Assembly: GCF_003628445.1 (NCBI RefSeq) | Contig: NZ_RBZO01000037.1 | Span: 1-38,175 of the forward strand | From: Oceanobacillus bengalensis | GTDB taxonomy: Bacteria > Bacillota > Bacilli > Bacillales > Amphibacillaceae | DNA length: 38,175 nt | Reading direction: 5' to 3' | Shown here: piece by piece, positions 27,344 to 35,174 of the stretch | Layout: every line of letters starts with the position of its first letter | How positions within the stretch are numbered: the stretch's first letter is position 1 | Translations under genes and position numbers: made by a program | Notes under the pieces: model-generated | Databases searched by the model: none | What the model saw: only the letters and a program-made list of their open reading frames with translations | Told to the model about the DNA's origin: nothing

Positions 27344-27354
27344 TCAAAGGGAGC

Positions 27355-28125
27355 TTAGTTAAACAGTGTCCATTTTTTCTTCGTAGTGATTCTTTCTGGC
27401 ATCTCGGCATAAATAGGCTGTCCATTAACCACAGCTTCACTATTTTCCATCAATTGATAGACTTTCTCATTCCCGTACCGCTTCTTCACCTGCTTAAATG
27501 CATTTCTTATTTGAAAGCCACGTTTTTTCGTATGATGTGCATCTGACGCGATAAAGCTTGTTAAATTGGCTTCAATCAACTGATGGGAGAAGTGTTCTGC
27601 TTCCTTACCAAATTTCCCTACCAAGCTCCCAGCTGTAATCTGCGTCAATGCGCCAGCTTTCACCATACGATATAATTTATCCGGATTTTCACGGAATCCC
27701 GCATGTCGCTCTGGATGGACAATAATCGGTTTATACCCTTCAATCTGCATATCAAATAGTAATTCCGTCATATCATTCGGAATATGATTCATTGGCAATT
27801 CAATAAATACATATGTCGTCGTTTGATTAATGGGTAAAAGCGTTCCATTTTTTAAATCGCTTATCATATTTTCATAGACGGTGATTTCCTGCCCTGGGAG
27901 AACTTCAACCTGAATCCCTTCCCTTTTGAAATGCTCATTAAGTTCATGAACCGCCTCAATAATAACTTCTGAAGAGTTTAGTTGTGTTCCATGAAGAAAA
28001 TGCGGCGTTGCGACTATTTTCTCTATGCCCTCTTTTTCAGCCTCTTTCCCCATTGCAAGGCTTTCCGTTATCGATTTAGCCCCATCATCTAAACCAGGCA
28101 AAATATGACAATGTAAATCTATCAC
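27355..28125 (-). CDS. PHP-type protein-tyrosine phosphatase (YwqE/CpsB-like), copy 2
   Basis: This 256-aa PHP-domain phosphatase has MIDLHCHILPGLDDGA, ATPHFLHG, LPGQEITVYENM, IIVHPERHAGF and FIASDAHHTKKRGF as metal and catalytic segments. It starts with GTG (28125). GGAGGAG is 7 bases before it and the ATG in between is out of frame and stops at once. It lies downstream of the kinase genes but behind a terminator, so its level may depend on readthrough. Its target is probably the tyrosine tail of the kinase encoded upstream. Confidence 0.92.
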   Translation of the reverse strand: MIDLHCHILPGLDDGAKSITESLAMGKEAEKEGIEKIVATPHFLHGTQLNSSEVIIEAVHELNEHFKREGIQVEVLPGQEITVYENMISDLKNGTLLPINQTTTYVFIELPMNHIPNDMTELLFDMQIEGYKPIIVHPERHAGFRENPDKLYRMVKAGALTQITAGSLVGKFGKEAEHFSHQLIEANLTSFIASDAHHTKKRGFQIRNAFKQVKKRYGNEKVYQLMENSEAVVNGQPIYAEMPERITTKKKWTLFN

Positions 28126-28224
28126 ATAAACTCCTCCAAACTTTTCGTTACGAACGATTCCTCAAGTAAGGATATTGTACCAGAACGAACAATGAATAGG
28201 AAATATTAACTAGGATTATCCTCC

Positions 28225-28268
28225 TGTTTTCGACAATTTCCGACAAAATTCAGGGAGTGACAGGCACC
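28225..28268 (+). repeat. Palindromic repeat, copy B (right half only)
   Basis: TTTTCGACAATTTCCGACAA and AGTGACAGGCACC match the family, and the left arm is missing. The right end plus flank (GGCACCTCAATAA) is repeated immediately after it at 28279-28290. Confidence 0.7.
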
Positions 28269-28288
28269 TCAATAATGGGCACCTCAAT

Positions 28289-28317
28289 AAAAAAAACCTC
28301 AAGCACAGGGCCTGAGG
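28289..28317 (-). terminator. Terminator after the tyrosine-kinase gene
   Basis: On the minus strand CCTCA pairs with TGAGG around an 11-base loop that can pair further (GGCCC.TGTGCT), followed by eight T. It lies 18 bases beyond the kinase stop and upstream of the remaining operon, so it is a candidate attenuation point. Confidence 0.7.
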
Positions 28318-28334
28318 CGGGTCTATTTTCTAGA

Positions 28335-29030
28335 TTAATTTCCATAATAGTAATAATAGTTGTGGTCTTTCTTTTCTCTACCGTTAAGGACGGTTCCTAG
28401 TACTTTGCCCTTGGCAGCTTTCAATAATTCGATTGCTTTTTGTGCTGCTTCGGTCTCTGTTCTTTTACTACGGACAACGAGAATGGAACCATCTACAATA
28501 TTGGCAAGGATTTGCGCATCAGTCACAGCCAATACTGGCGGTGTATCGAATATAACGATATCATACGCTTCCTTCGCTTCTTTTAACATAGACTCGAATT
28601 TTCTCGAACCCAACAACTCTGACGGATTCGGAGGGATCGGCCCACTTGACACAATGTGAAGATTTTCCACATTCGTTGGCTCAACCGCTGACATCAATGT
28701 CATGTCCCCAACCAACACATTACTCAAACCCGACATGTTATCCATTTTGAACGTGTAATGTACAGTCGGTTTACGTAAATCCGCATCAATAAGCAGTACT
28801 TTCTTTCCTTGTTGCGCATAGACAACAGCGAGATTAGCAGTTGTCATCGATTTCCCTTCTGAAGGTCCAGCAGAGGTAACAAGGAATGATCTGATTTCAT
28901 TATCAACGGATGAGAACTGTAAATTCGTTCTTATTGTTCGATATTGTTCAGAAATCGGAGAACGCGGGTTTAATTTTGTAATTAAATGACGCATTTTACT
29001 TGCTTTTGCTTGTTGTTTCTTTCTTGCCAT
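28335..29030 (-). CDS. Bacterial tyrosine kinase (CapB/YwqD/EpsB type)
   Basis: This 231-aa cytoplasmic BY-kinase has Walker A at residues 53-61 (SAGPSEGKS), Walker A' LLIDADLRKP (79-88), Walker B VIFDTPP (159-165) and a C-terminal tyrosine cluster YYYYY (225-229), the autophosphorylation site. It works with the membrane activator encoded just upstream to set chain length and output. Its ATG shares one base with the stop of that gene (TAATG), with AAAAGGAG upstream, so the two are coupled. The adjacent PHP enzymes reverse the phosphorylation. Confidence 0.95.
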   Translation of the reverse strand: MARKKQQAKASKMRHLITKLNPRSPISEQYRTIRTNLQFSSVDNEIRSFLVTSAGPSEGKSMTTANLAVVYAQQGKKVLLIDADLRKPTVHYTFKMDNMSGLSNVLVGDMTLMSAVEPTNVENLHIVSSGPIPPNPSELLGSRKFESMLKEAKEAYDIVIFDTPPVLAVTDAQILANIVDGSILVVRSKRTETEAAQKAIELLKAAKGKVLGTVLNGREKKDHNYYYYYGN

Positions 29031-29770
29031 TAAATCCCACTCCTTTTCATTCTACCTGCTACCTCTTGATTCTTGCTTACACGGATGTCCTTTTCATCAA
29101 TAATTGGAATCACACCTAATACAGGTACTTCCAATTTCTTTTCAACATCTTCTTCTGTCTTAATTGTATTATCTAGATACTCTAATAAGAATGCGAGTCC
29201 CACACCAACCATCACACCAAGCACAATCGCAATTGCAATGTTAAGGAGTGGATTTGGCGCTACTGGAGATGGATTCTCTGATAAAACAGCCTCTGACAAT
29301 ACATTCACATTATTTACATTCATTAATTCTGGAATTTCTTTTTGAAAAACTTCCACTGTGGTATTCGCTAAATCTGTTGCAAGCACGGGATCTGCATCTG
29401 TCGCTGTAACTGTCACAACTTGTGAGTTCTCAGCACTTGATACATTGATTTTCTGCGCTAATTGCCCGCTACTCATATCAAGATTCAGCTCATTTGCCAC
29501 TTCATCTAAAATTCTTGGACTCCTAATAATCACATTATACGTATTAATCAATTCTATATTGGTACGCAATTCCGTTTGTGTGACCTGTTGCTCTGGGTCT
29601 GGATTACTCTGGTTCACAAGAAATTGCGAACTATTTTCATATTCTGGTGTTAATAAAAAATAACTAATAATTGCCGCAATAAAAGCAGCCCCAATCGCTA
29701 ATCCGATGATAAGCAAGAAGCGCTTTTTAATGACCTCAAATATTTCTTTGAGGGAAATCGATTCTTCCAT
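29030..29770 (-). CDS. Chain-length determinant / kinase activator (CapA/YwqC/EpsA type)
   Basis: This 246-aa Wzz-domain protein has membrane helices at about residues 17-40 and 173-196, with an extracellular loop between them. It begins SISLKEIFEVIKKRFLLIIGLAIGAAF and has a proline-rich stretch before the second helix (LSENPSPVAPNPLL). The C-terminal tail KRSGI probably contacts the kinase. GGAGGTAAAG precedes the ATG. It is the first gene of the polysaccharide operon, with an extended -10 promoter upstream. Confidence 0.94.
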   Translation of the reverse strand: MEESISLKEIFEVIKKRFLLIIGLAIGAAFIAAIISYFLLTPEYENSSQFLVNQSNPDPEQQVTQTELRTNIELINTYNVIIRSPRILDEVANELNLDMSSGQLAQKINVSSAENSQVVTVTATDADPVLATDLANTTVEVFQKEIPELMNVNNVNVLSEAVLSENPSPVAPNPLLNIAIAIVLGVMVGVGLAFLLEYLDNTIKTEEDVEKKLEVPVLGVIPIIDEKDIRVSKNQEVAGRMKRSGI

Positions 29771-29862
29771 TTCTTTACCTCCGTTGTGTTTTTGCTAAGT
29801 AAGAAAATCCTTATTCACGGAACTAGCCGTATACTAATACACATTTCAACATCATAAACGAA

Positions 29863-29890
29863 ATTATAACATATTTTCACCTATTGAAAA
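29863..29890 (-). promoter_or_regulatory. Promoter of the polysaccharide operon
   Basis: On the minus strand TTTTCA (29885-29890) is 16 bases from TATAAT (29863-29868), which is preceded by TGT, an extended -10. It gives a leader of about 85 bases before the chain-length gene. Confidence 0.55.
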
Positions 29891-29959
29891 TGAATTTTTT
29901 GTAAAATCAGTTGGTATTTATTTCAATGATTAGCGATTATTACAATCTATGATGTTTTT

Positions 29960-30035
29960 TGTAATGATTTGTAACATGTCTGTAATATATATTTTCTCTA
30001 TTAATCTATCATTTTTTTCCAAAAAAGGATAAAAT
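29960..30035 (+). promoter_or_regulatory. WalR-like box and promoter of the LysM hydrolase gene
   Basis: TGTAAC-N5-TGTAAT at 29970-29986 matches the WalR (YycF) consensus TGTWAH-N5-TGTWAH. A third TGTAAT lies at 29960. A TAAAAT -10 follows at 30030-30035. WalR controls LysM autolysin genes such as lytE in B. subtilis, which fits the gene downstream. The remainder of the 29771-30077 divergent gap holds the promoter of the polysaccharide operon. Confidence 0.6.
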
Positions 30036-30077
30036 AGTAACAGGAATATACAGAGATTAATAAGGGAGGTTTCTAGA

Positions 30078-31166
30078 TTGGCAAATAAAAAAATAATCAT
30101 GACTGTAACGGCTGCTGGTGCGATTGCAGCTACATTTGCCGGCGCGGATGAGGCCGAAGCAGCGTCCTATAAAGTACAATCAGGAGATTCGCTTTGGTCG
30201 ATTGCACAGAAACACAATACAAGTGTGCAAACATTAATGGAAATAAATAAATTGACATCTGATGTCATTTATCCGAAGCAGGTCTTAGAAACGGACGGGA
30301 AATCAAGTAGTAAAGCCCCTGCAAAGCCAGAGTCGAATAAAAACTCAAACACGAGTACCAAAAAGACGTACACGGTGAAAAGCGGTGACACATTAAGTGG
30401 AATTGCTTCGAAGCACGGTATATCACTTAGCAATTTAATGAAATGGAACAGCTTAGACACAACATTAATTTTCCCTGGTAACGTATTTGTTGTAAGTGAA
30501 TCTGGAAAAGGCGGAAACACTTCTTCAGGTTCAAATAGTTCGAATGATTCGGGTTCAAATACGAATAAGCCAAATGATTCAAAAGTCGACTCATCTTCTG
30601 TTTACACGGTTAAATCTGGAGATACCTTGTCACGAATCGGCTTAAATTATGGTGTCAGTGTAGCAAACCTGAAGAAATGGAACTCCTTAAGCTCGGACAT
30701 GATTTACATTGGTCAGAAGTTGAACATTGGCGCGAAGGCTGGAAATGGAGATAGTCCTTCTAAAGATAATGGGTCTAGTTCTACACCAACTGCCGACGTT
30801 GATTACGATGTGGACAAGCTTATCAGTGTTGCGAAGAGCTTCCAAGGCGTGAAATATGTATGGGGTGGCTCCTCACCAAGTGGCTTTGATTGCAGTGGAT
30901 TTATCCATTATGTCTACAATCAAGCAGGATACGATATTGGTCGCTACTCAAGTGATGGATTCTTTGACAGATCTTACTATGTAAACAAACCACAAGTAGG
31001 TGACCTCGTATTCTTTGAAAATACATATAAAGCAGGAATCTCACATTTGGGAATTTATCTAGGAGATAATAAATTTATTCATGCAGGTTCTAGCGGTGTG
31101 CAGATTTCTAGTATAGCTAGTGGATATTGGAAAGATCATTTTGATAGTTTTAAGAGATTTTACTAG
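30078..31166 (+). CDS. LysM x3 NlpC/P60 peptidoglycan endopeptidase
   Basis: This 362-aa secreted D,L-endopeptidase resembles LytE/CwlS. A signal peptide ends near residue 29 (DEAEA-AS). Three LysM domains lie at about 31-72, 98-139 and 176-217 (YKVQSGDSLWSIA, YTVKSGDTLSGIA, YTVKSGDTLSRIG), joined by Ser/Asn-rich linkers. The NlpC/P60 domain (about 245-362) has Cys272 in GFDCSGF, His323 in ISHLGIY and His335. The TTG start has GGGAGG 8 bases upstream. It would cut peptide stems during wall growth. The WalR-like box upstream and a strong terminator downstream make it a single-gene unit. Confidence 0.94.
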   Translation: MANKKIIMTVTAAGAIAATFAGADEAEAASYKVQSGDSLWSIAQKHNTSVQTLMEINKLTSDVIYPKQVLETDGKSSSKAPAKPESNKNSNTSTKKTYTVKSGDTLSGIASKHGISLSNLMKWNSLDTTLIFPGNVFVVSESGKGGNTSSGSNSSNDSGSNTNKPNDSKVDSSSVYTVKSGDTLSRIGLNYGVSVANLKKWNSLSSDMIYIGQKLNIGAKAGNGDSPSKDNGSSSTPTADVDYDVDKLISVAKSFQGVKYVWGGSSPSGFDCSGFIHYVYNQAGYDIGRYSSDGFFDRSYYVNKPQVGDLVFFENTYKAGISHLGIYLGDNKFIHAGSSGVQISSIASGYWKDHFDSFKRFY

Positions 31167-31187
31167 GCTGATTGTTTAGTTAGTAAT

Positions 31188-31231
31188 GTTCGATATAATC
31201 GCGTTGCGTTGCGATTATATCGAACTTTTTT
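31188..31231 (+). terminator. Strong terminator of the LysM hydrolase gene
   Basis: A perfect 15-bp stem GTTCGATATAATCGC / GCGATTATATCGAAC with an 8-base loop is followed by six T, 21 bases after the stop. Confidence 0.95.
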
Positions 31232-31337
31232 GTTGTGGGCCAGGCTGTGGTGGGCGGGCTGTGATGGGCCGGGGGCTCCTTTCAGATTTTCGGAAAGTGT
31301 ACATTGAATAAAAATGAGTTTGGTGCGTGACCCCATG

Positions 31338-31802
31338 TGATTCGAGCGAGACCTCCTGAAATTCGCGCAACATCTCCCGGAATTCGAGCAACATCTCCTG
31401 AATTTCGAGCGGAACCTCACGAAACTCGAGCAACACCTCCTGAATTTCGAGCGCGGCACCTCCCGAAATTCGCGCGACACTTACTGTAATTCGAGCGTAA
31501 CCTCCCAGAATTCGCGCGGCACTTACTGTAATTCGCGCGAGACCTCACGGAATTCGCGCGGCGCTTACTGTAATTCGAGCGAGACCTCACCAAATTCGAG
31601 CAACCCCCCCTGTAATTCGAGCGAGACCTCCCGAAATTCGCGCGGCACTTACTGAAATTCGAGCGTAACCTCCCAGAATTCGCGCGACACTTCCCAAAAT
31701 TCGAGCGCGGCACCTCACGAAATTCGCGCGGCACTTACTGTAATTCGCGCGTAACCTCCCGGAATTCGAGCAACACACCTCCTGAATTTCGAGCGACATC
31801 CC
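31338..31802. repeat. 22-unit tandem array with a 21-bp period
   Basis: The motif TTCG(A/C)GC (once CTCGAGC) recurs 22 times from 31341 to 31788. Of 21 spacings, 18 are exactly 21 bp and 3 are 23 bp. Units alternate between types such as AATTCGCGCGGCACTTACTG and AATTCGAGCGAGACCTCCC. No ribosome site or credible start precedes the open frames it creates. It fills the gap between the two convergent wall-hydrolase genes. A short G-rich stretch (31232-31290) precedes it. Confidence 0.95.
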
Positions 31803-31842
31803 CTAAAAAACTTATTTCCTCCCACATTTCATCCTTCACATG

Positions 31843-33153
31843 CTACAATTCCCTCTCCATTGCCCGCTTCGTTTTCGGACCGTAGTTGCCATCTGCCTCA
31901 TCTGCTCCCATATGAATTAGCTGGAAACGTCTCACTGCATCAGCGGTTTTCGGACCATAATAGCCGTCTATTCCGTTATTTGGCGCTCCCCTATCCGGAT
32001 AAAAATTTAAACTTGCCAATGCCTCTTGGACCTCTCTAACACCAGCACCACTAAATTGCGGACTTTTTACCCAGTAGTCTGTATTCGGTAAGTTGAATCC
32101 ACTACTAGGCTTCGCATTCTGCAATGCTCTCTGTGTTGCTGGTCCATAAGAACCATCAACCGCTAAACCTTGATCTCTTTGGAAAGCCCTAACTGCACGT
32201 TCGGTTGCGGGCCCAAATGAGCCATCTACTGCCAGAGAGTAGCCTAAGGCATTTAATTTTTGTTGCAACTCTCTTACCTCTTGACCTGTGTCACCTCTGG
32301 ACAAATACCACACTGTTCCACCTGTAGAGCCCGAACCTGAACTGCTGCTCTTCGGCTTCGCATTCTGCAATGCTCTCTGTGTTGCTGGTCCATACGATCC
32401 GTCTACCGCTAAACCTTGATCTCTTTGAAAGTCTCTAACTGCACGTTCGGTTGCGGGTCCAAATGAGCCATCCACTGCCAGAGAGTAGCCTAAGGCATTT
32501 AATTTTTGCTGTAATTCCCGCACATCTTGACCTGTATTACCTCGAGACAGGTACCATACAATCTCCTCTGCCTGAACTTCCTCCTCAGGGGCTGGCGACA
32601 CTTCTGTTTCCGTTTCTTCTTCCCAATTATCATAATATTTCACCACATCAAGAATAAATCGGTTCCATGTAATGCCATTCGGGTTCAACCAGCTTTCTGG
32701 ATCCGAACGACGTCTTGGATCCAAGGCTTCATGTGACACAATATGCTCTCTTGGCTTCAATCCAAATGTTCTACAAAGATATGCATGATACCATACGTAC
32801 CTGTCATATGCTTCGTTAAAGTCCCCAGTACGGCAAAGCTCAATTCCAATTGCAGCATCATTTGCATCATCACCAAATAATACATTGTCTGTTGGAACTT
32901 GATACTGGACATGCCACGCCTTTTCATTAAGCGGAATTATTTCTAATATTTTTTTATGGTCAACGAAAGAGTGTGCAGACGTTTGAAACGTAACATTATT
33001 GAAATAACGAAAATGGGCGTCAGCATCTGCTACATTATTCGCCGTTTCATGTGACACAAGGAATAATACCTTATTTATTCTCCCACCACTTCGCGCAATC
33101 CTATTTGTAATATACCTGCGCTCGATTAAATATTTATCCTTTATCGCCATCAT
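31843..33153 (-). CDS. N-acetylmuramoyl-L-alanine amidase with three PG-binding modules
   Basis: This 436-aa protein has an N-terminal Amidase_2 domain (about residues 10-172; zinc ligands probably His35 in VSHETA and His141 in VSHEALDPRRRSDP), an acidic linker (178-197) and three peptidoglycan-binding modules at about 199-266, 281-349 and 356-436. The first two are nearly identical (VWYLSRG.TGQ.VRELQQKLNALGYSLAVDG), repeating at 246 bp. No signal peptide is visible, as in XlyA/CwlA-like, prophage-type or spore amidases, so its route outside is unclear. GGGAGAGG precedes the ATG pair. Confidence 0.92.
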   Translation of the reverse strand: MMAIKDKYLIERRYITNRIARSGGRINKVLFLVSHETANNVADADAHFRYFNNVTFQTSAHSFVDHKKILEIIPLNEKAWHVQYQVPTDNVLFGDDANDAAIGIELCRTGDFNEAYDRYVWYHAYLCRTFGLKPREHIVSHEALDPRRRSDPESWLNPNGITWNRFILDVVKYYDNWEEETETEVSPAPEEEVQAEEIVWYLSRGNTGQDVRELQQKLNALGYSLAVDGSFGPATERAVRDFQRDQGLAVDGSYGPATQRALQNAKPKSSSSGSGSTGGTVWYLSRGDTGQEVRELQQKLNALGYSLAVDGSFGPATERAVRAFQRDQGLAVDGSYGPATQRALQNAKPSSGFNLPNTDYWVKSPQFSGAGVREVQEALASLNFYPDRGAPNNGIDGYYGPKTADAVRRFQLIHMGADEADGNYGPKTKRAMEREL

Positions 33154-33183
33154 TTATCCTCTCCCTGTAACCACCTTATGCTG

Positions 33184-33236
33184 AGGTGCCTGTCACTGTT
33201 CGCTTTTCGACAAAATCCGACGAGTGACAGGCACCT
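33184..33236 (+). repeat. Palindromic repeat, copy C (perfect 14-bp arms)
   Basis: AGGTGCCTGTCACT (33184-33197) and AGTGACAGGCACCT (33223-33236) are perfect inverted repeats around a 25-base asymmetric loop containing GTTCGCTTTTCGAC. It lies between the divergent amidase and TPR genes. Confidence 0.92.
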
Positions 33237-33253
33237 GAAAAATCATGTATAAT
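33224..33253 (+). promoter_or_regulatory. Candidate promoter of the TPR gene, partly inside a repeat
   Basis: GTGACA (33224-33229), part of the right arm of repeat copy C, is 18 bases from TATAAT (33248-33253). The pair is a good sigma-A match just upstream of the TPR gene. Confidence 0.45.
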
Positions 33254-33291
33254 TAAATTCATAATATTTATACATGGAGGGCTTATCGTTT

Positions 33292-34692
33292 ATGAAGAAG
33301 AAATATGTAGTTATCCTCCTGACATGCATTGCGCTCATTGCTGTGGTTGGAATTTTTGCCACACAGATAGTGCAGTCTAACCCTTTGTCCTATGAATTGG
33401 AGTTGGCGAAGAGCGCATTCGAAAAGGAGGAATATGAAGATGCGATTAAACACTACGAGAAGGTGCTCAAGGAAGATGCCTTACATACAGAGGCCCGTGT
33501 CGGATTAGCAAATGCATACATAGAACTTTCCCAATACGAAGATGCGATTGACACATTAAATGAAGGAATTGATTTAAAAGCAGACGAACCGCAATTTTAC
33601 TATTTTCTTTCCACAGCATACAGTAGTCTAAACGACTTACATCATCTGATAACAACTTTACAAGATGGAATAGCGGCGACTGACAATACCGCTCTGAAAG
33701 AATTGCTAGAAGAGCTTGCTTCAAGCATTGAAATCAAAGTCGACCGACATTATGTACAGAAGGATTACAACAGCGAATTATCGCTCATTTGGGAGAAGAA
33801 TAATGGTGCAGTTATCCCAGTGACGGCCGATTGGACTGCTGCGAATGAGTCTGCAGGTGAATTTTCCAATGTAGATGAGAAACTTGTTACATTTACAGGA
33901 GGAAAAATCGGTGACGTTATGATAACTGCAACGATTGGTTCGATTAAGAAAGAGGTCGAGCTAACTGTCGAGGAACAGGTTATCGAGGAAATAACCGTAC
34001 TACCAGAGGAGCTTGAGCCTTTAGCTATCGGAGAGGAAGTGACCCTTTCAGTTACTGGAGTAGATGCTGGCGGTGAGGTGATGGATTTTTCACCTGAATG
34101 GTCGTTAGCAGATGATGCGATTATCGAATTAGGTGAGACAGAAGGACAAGATGTACCACTTACAGCTATTAATGAGGGAGTAACTACAATCAAGGTTAAC
34201 TATCAAGGTCTGGAAGATGAAATCAGAGTTGTTGTCAGCGGAGAAAATATCGAGATTATTGAATCAGATGTGGATGACGAAGAAAACATCTCGACATGGA
34301 CAGATCAGCCAAGTTCACAAACTGGAAATGACGTACACTGGAATAGCAGCGACGCAAATGATGGCGCATCGAATAATGCTGGTTCTGTCGGCGAGGAGAC
34401 TTGGAACGAAGAAGGGAAAGATGATCCAGAACGAGATAAAGAGGAGCAAGTTGAACCTGATGATAAGGGGAAAAAGCCTACTTCCGATCCTGAGAAAGAT
34501 AACGAGGAACAGCCTAAACCTAAGCCCGAAGAAGATAATGAAACGGTGGAAAATCCCAAACCGGATGTAGATGAAGAAACAGACGAAAATCCTCAACCGG
34601 ATGAAGGTGAAGAACCAAAGGAAGAAACAAATCCTACCCCTGATACAGATAAGGATCCTGAACCCAATCCCGAACCTGATAAAGAGGAATAA
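33292..34692 (+). CDS. Membrane-anchored TPR protein with acidic Pro-rich tail
   Basis: This 466-aa protein has an N-terminal membrane anchor (about residues 4-26, VVILLTCIALIAVVGIFATQIV) and TPR repeats (about 33-135; AKSAFEKEEYEDAIKHYEKVLKED, GLANAYIELSQYEDAIDTLNEGI). Two Ig-like/BIG2-type beta segments follow (about 160-325, e.g. ITVLPEELEPLAIGEEVTLSVTGV), then a very acidic, Pro/Glu/Asp-rich low-complexity tail of about 140 residues. An in-frame ATG at 33274 overlaps the GGAGG ribosome site, so the ATG at 33292 is used. Probably an extracytoplasmic, wall-associated scaffold. No specific family is recognised. Confidence 0.85.
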   Translation: MKKKYVVILLTCIALIAVVGIFATQIVQSNPLSYELELAKSAFEKEEYEDAIKHYEKVLKEDALHTEARVGLANAYIELSQYEDAIDTLNEGIDLKADEPQFYYFLSTAYSSLNDLHHLITTLQDGIAATDNTALKELLEELASSIEIKVDRHYVQKDYNSELSLIWEKNNGAVIPVTADWTAANESAGEFSNVDEKLVTFTGGKIGDVMITATIGSIKKEVELTVEEQVIEEITVLPEELEPLAIGEEVTLSVTGVDAGGEVMDFSPEWSLADDAIIELGETEGQDVPLTAINEGVTTIKVNYQGLEDEIRVVVSGENIEIIESDVDDEENISTWTDQPSSQTGNDVHWNSSDANDGASNNAGSVGEETWNEEGKDDPERDKEEQVEPDDKGKKPTSDPEKDNEEQPKPKPEEDNETVENPKPDVDEETDENPQPDEGEEPKEETNPTPDTDKDPEPNPEPDKEE

Positions 34693-34694
34693 AT

Positions 34695-34745
34695 GGTGCC
34701 TATCACTTCCCGAATTTTGTCGAATTATAGGGAGTGACTGGTACC
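34695..34745 (-). repeat. Palindromic repeat, copy D (inverted, imperfect arms)
   Basis: GGTGCCTATCACT and AGTGACTGGTACC form imperfect arms. The inner TCGACAAAATTCGGGA, read on the minus strand, shows opposite orientation to the other copies. It begins 2 bases after the TPR stop and is followed by TGTTTTTCT, so it could also act as that gene's terminator. Confidence 0.75.
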
Positions 34746-34892
34746 TGTTTTTCTAAAGTTATGTATAATGGGTTTTGTTTGTTACAGTTTAATTCTGCTC
34801 CAACCTTATCCTGGTGTTCTACAAGATGCAGGCAGCAGAATTAAACACCACATGATCAATTCATCTCACTACCAGAATTGGGGGTTTTTTCC

Positions 34893-35174
34893 ATGAAAGG
34901 CTTTATTATTTTTTTAGTAATTTTAGCAATGATTAGCATTATAACAATTTGCTTCCTCTTACTTTTCAAGCGGATTTTCGTGAAAAAGCTAGACAAACAT
35001 GGGTTTTTCTACAATAAGAAAAAGATGTTTTACTTTGTTGGTGGGATTATCATTGTCCTATCGCTACTATTATTCTTAGATATATTCTTCCAGGGACTCG
35101 TCTATCAACGATTACCAGATGGAATCCAAGCGTACTTGTCAACTATTAGTGAAAGCCCCACTACAACGGAATGA
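34893..35174 (+). CDS. Small two-helix membrane protein (93 aa)
   Basis: The protein has two predicted helices, about residues 3-25 (FIIFLVILAMISIITICFLLLF) and 45-65 (FYFVGGIIIVLSLLLFLDIFF), with a basic loop between them (KRIFVKKLDKHGFFYNKKK), placing the loop inside. The frame opens at a TTG 15 bases earlier, but GGGGG lies 8 bases before the ATG at 34893. It follows the TPR gene on the same strand. No family is recognised. Confidence 0.7.
   Translation: MKGFIIFLVILAMISIITICFLLLFKRIFVKKLDKHGFFYNKKKMFYFVGGIIIVLSLLLFLDIFFQGLVYQRLPDGIQAYLSTISESPTTTE

Noticed and set aside
31163-31799. Several open frames of 70-105 codons on the minus strand with SRSNYSKCRANFGR-like heptapeptide repeats
   Set aside because: They are a by-product of the stop-free 21-bp array. 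More than one frame is open, no ribosome site or credible start exists, and the 23-bp intervals break the frame.
31338-31802. CRISPR array
   Set aside because: The unit is only 21 bp with no separate unique spacers and no cas genes nearby. It is a degenerate tandem repeat.
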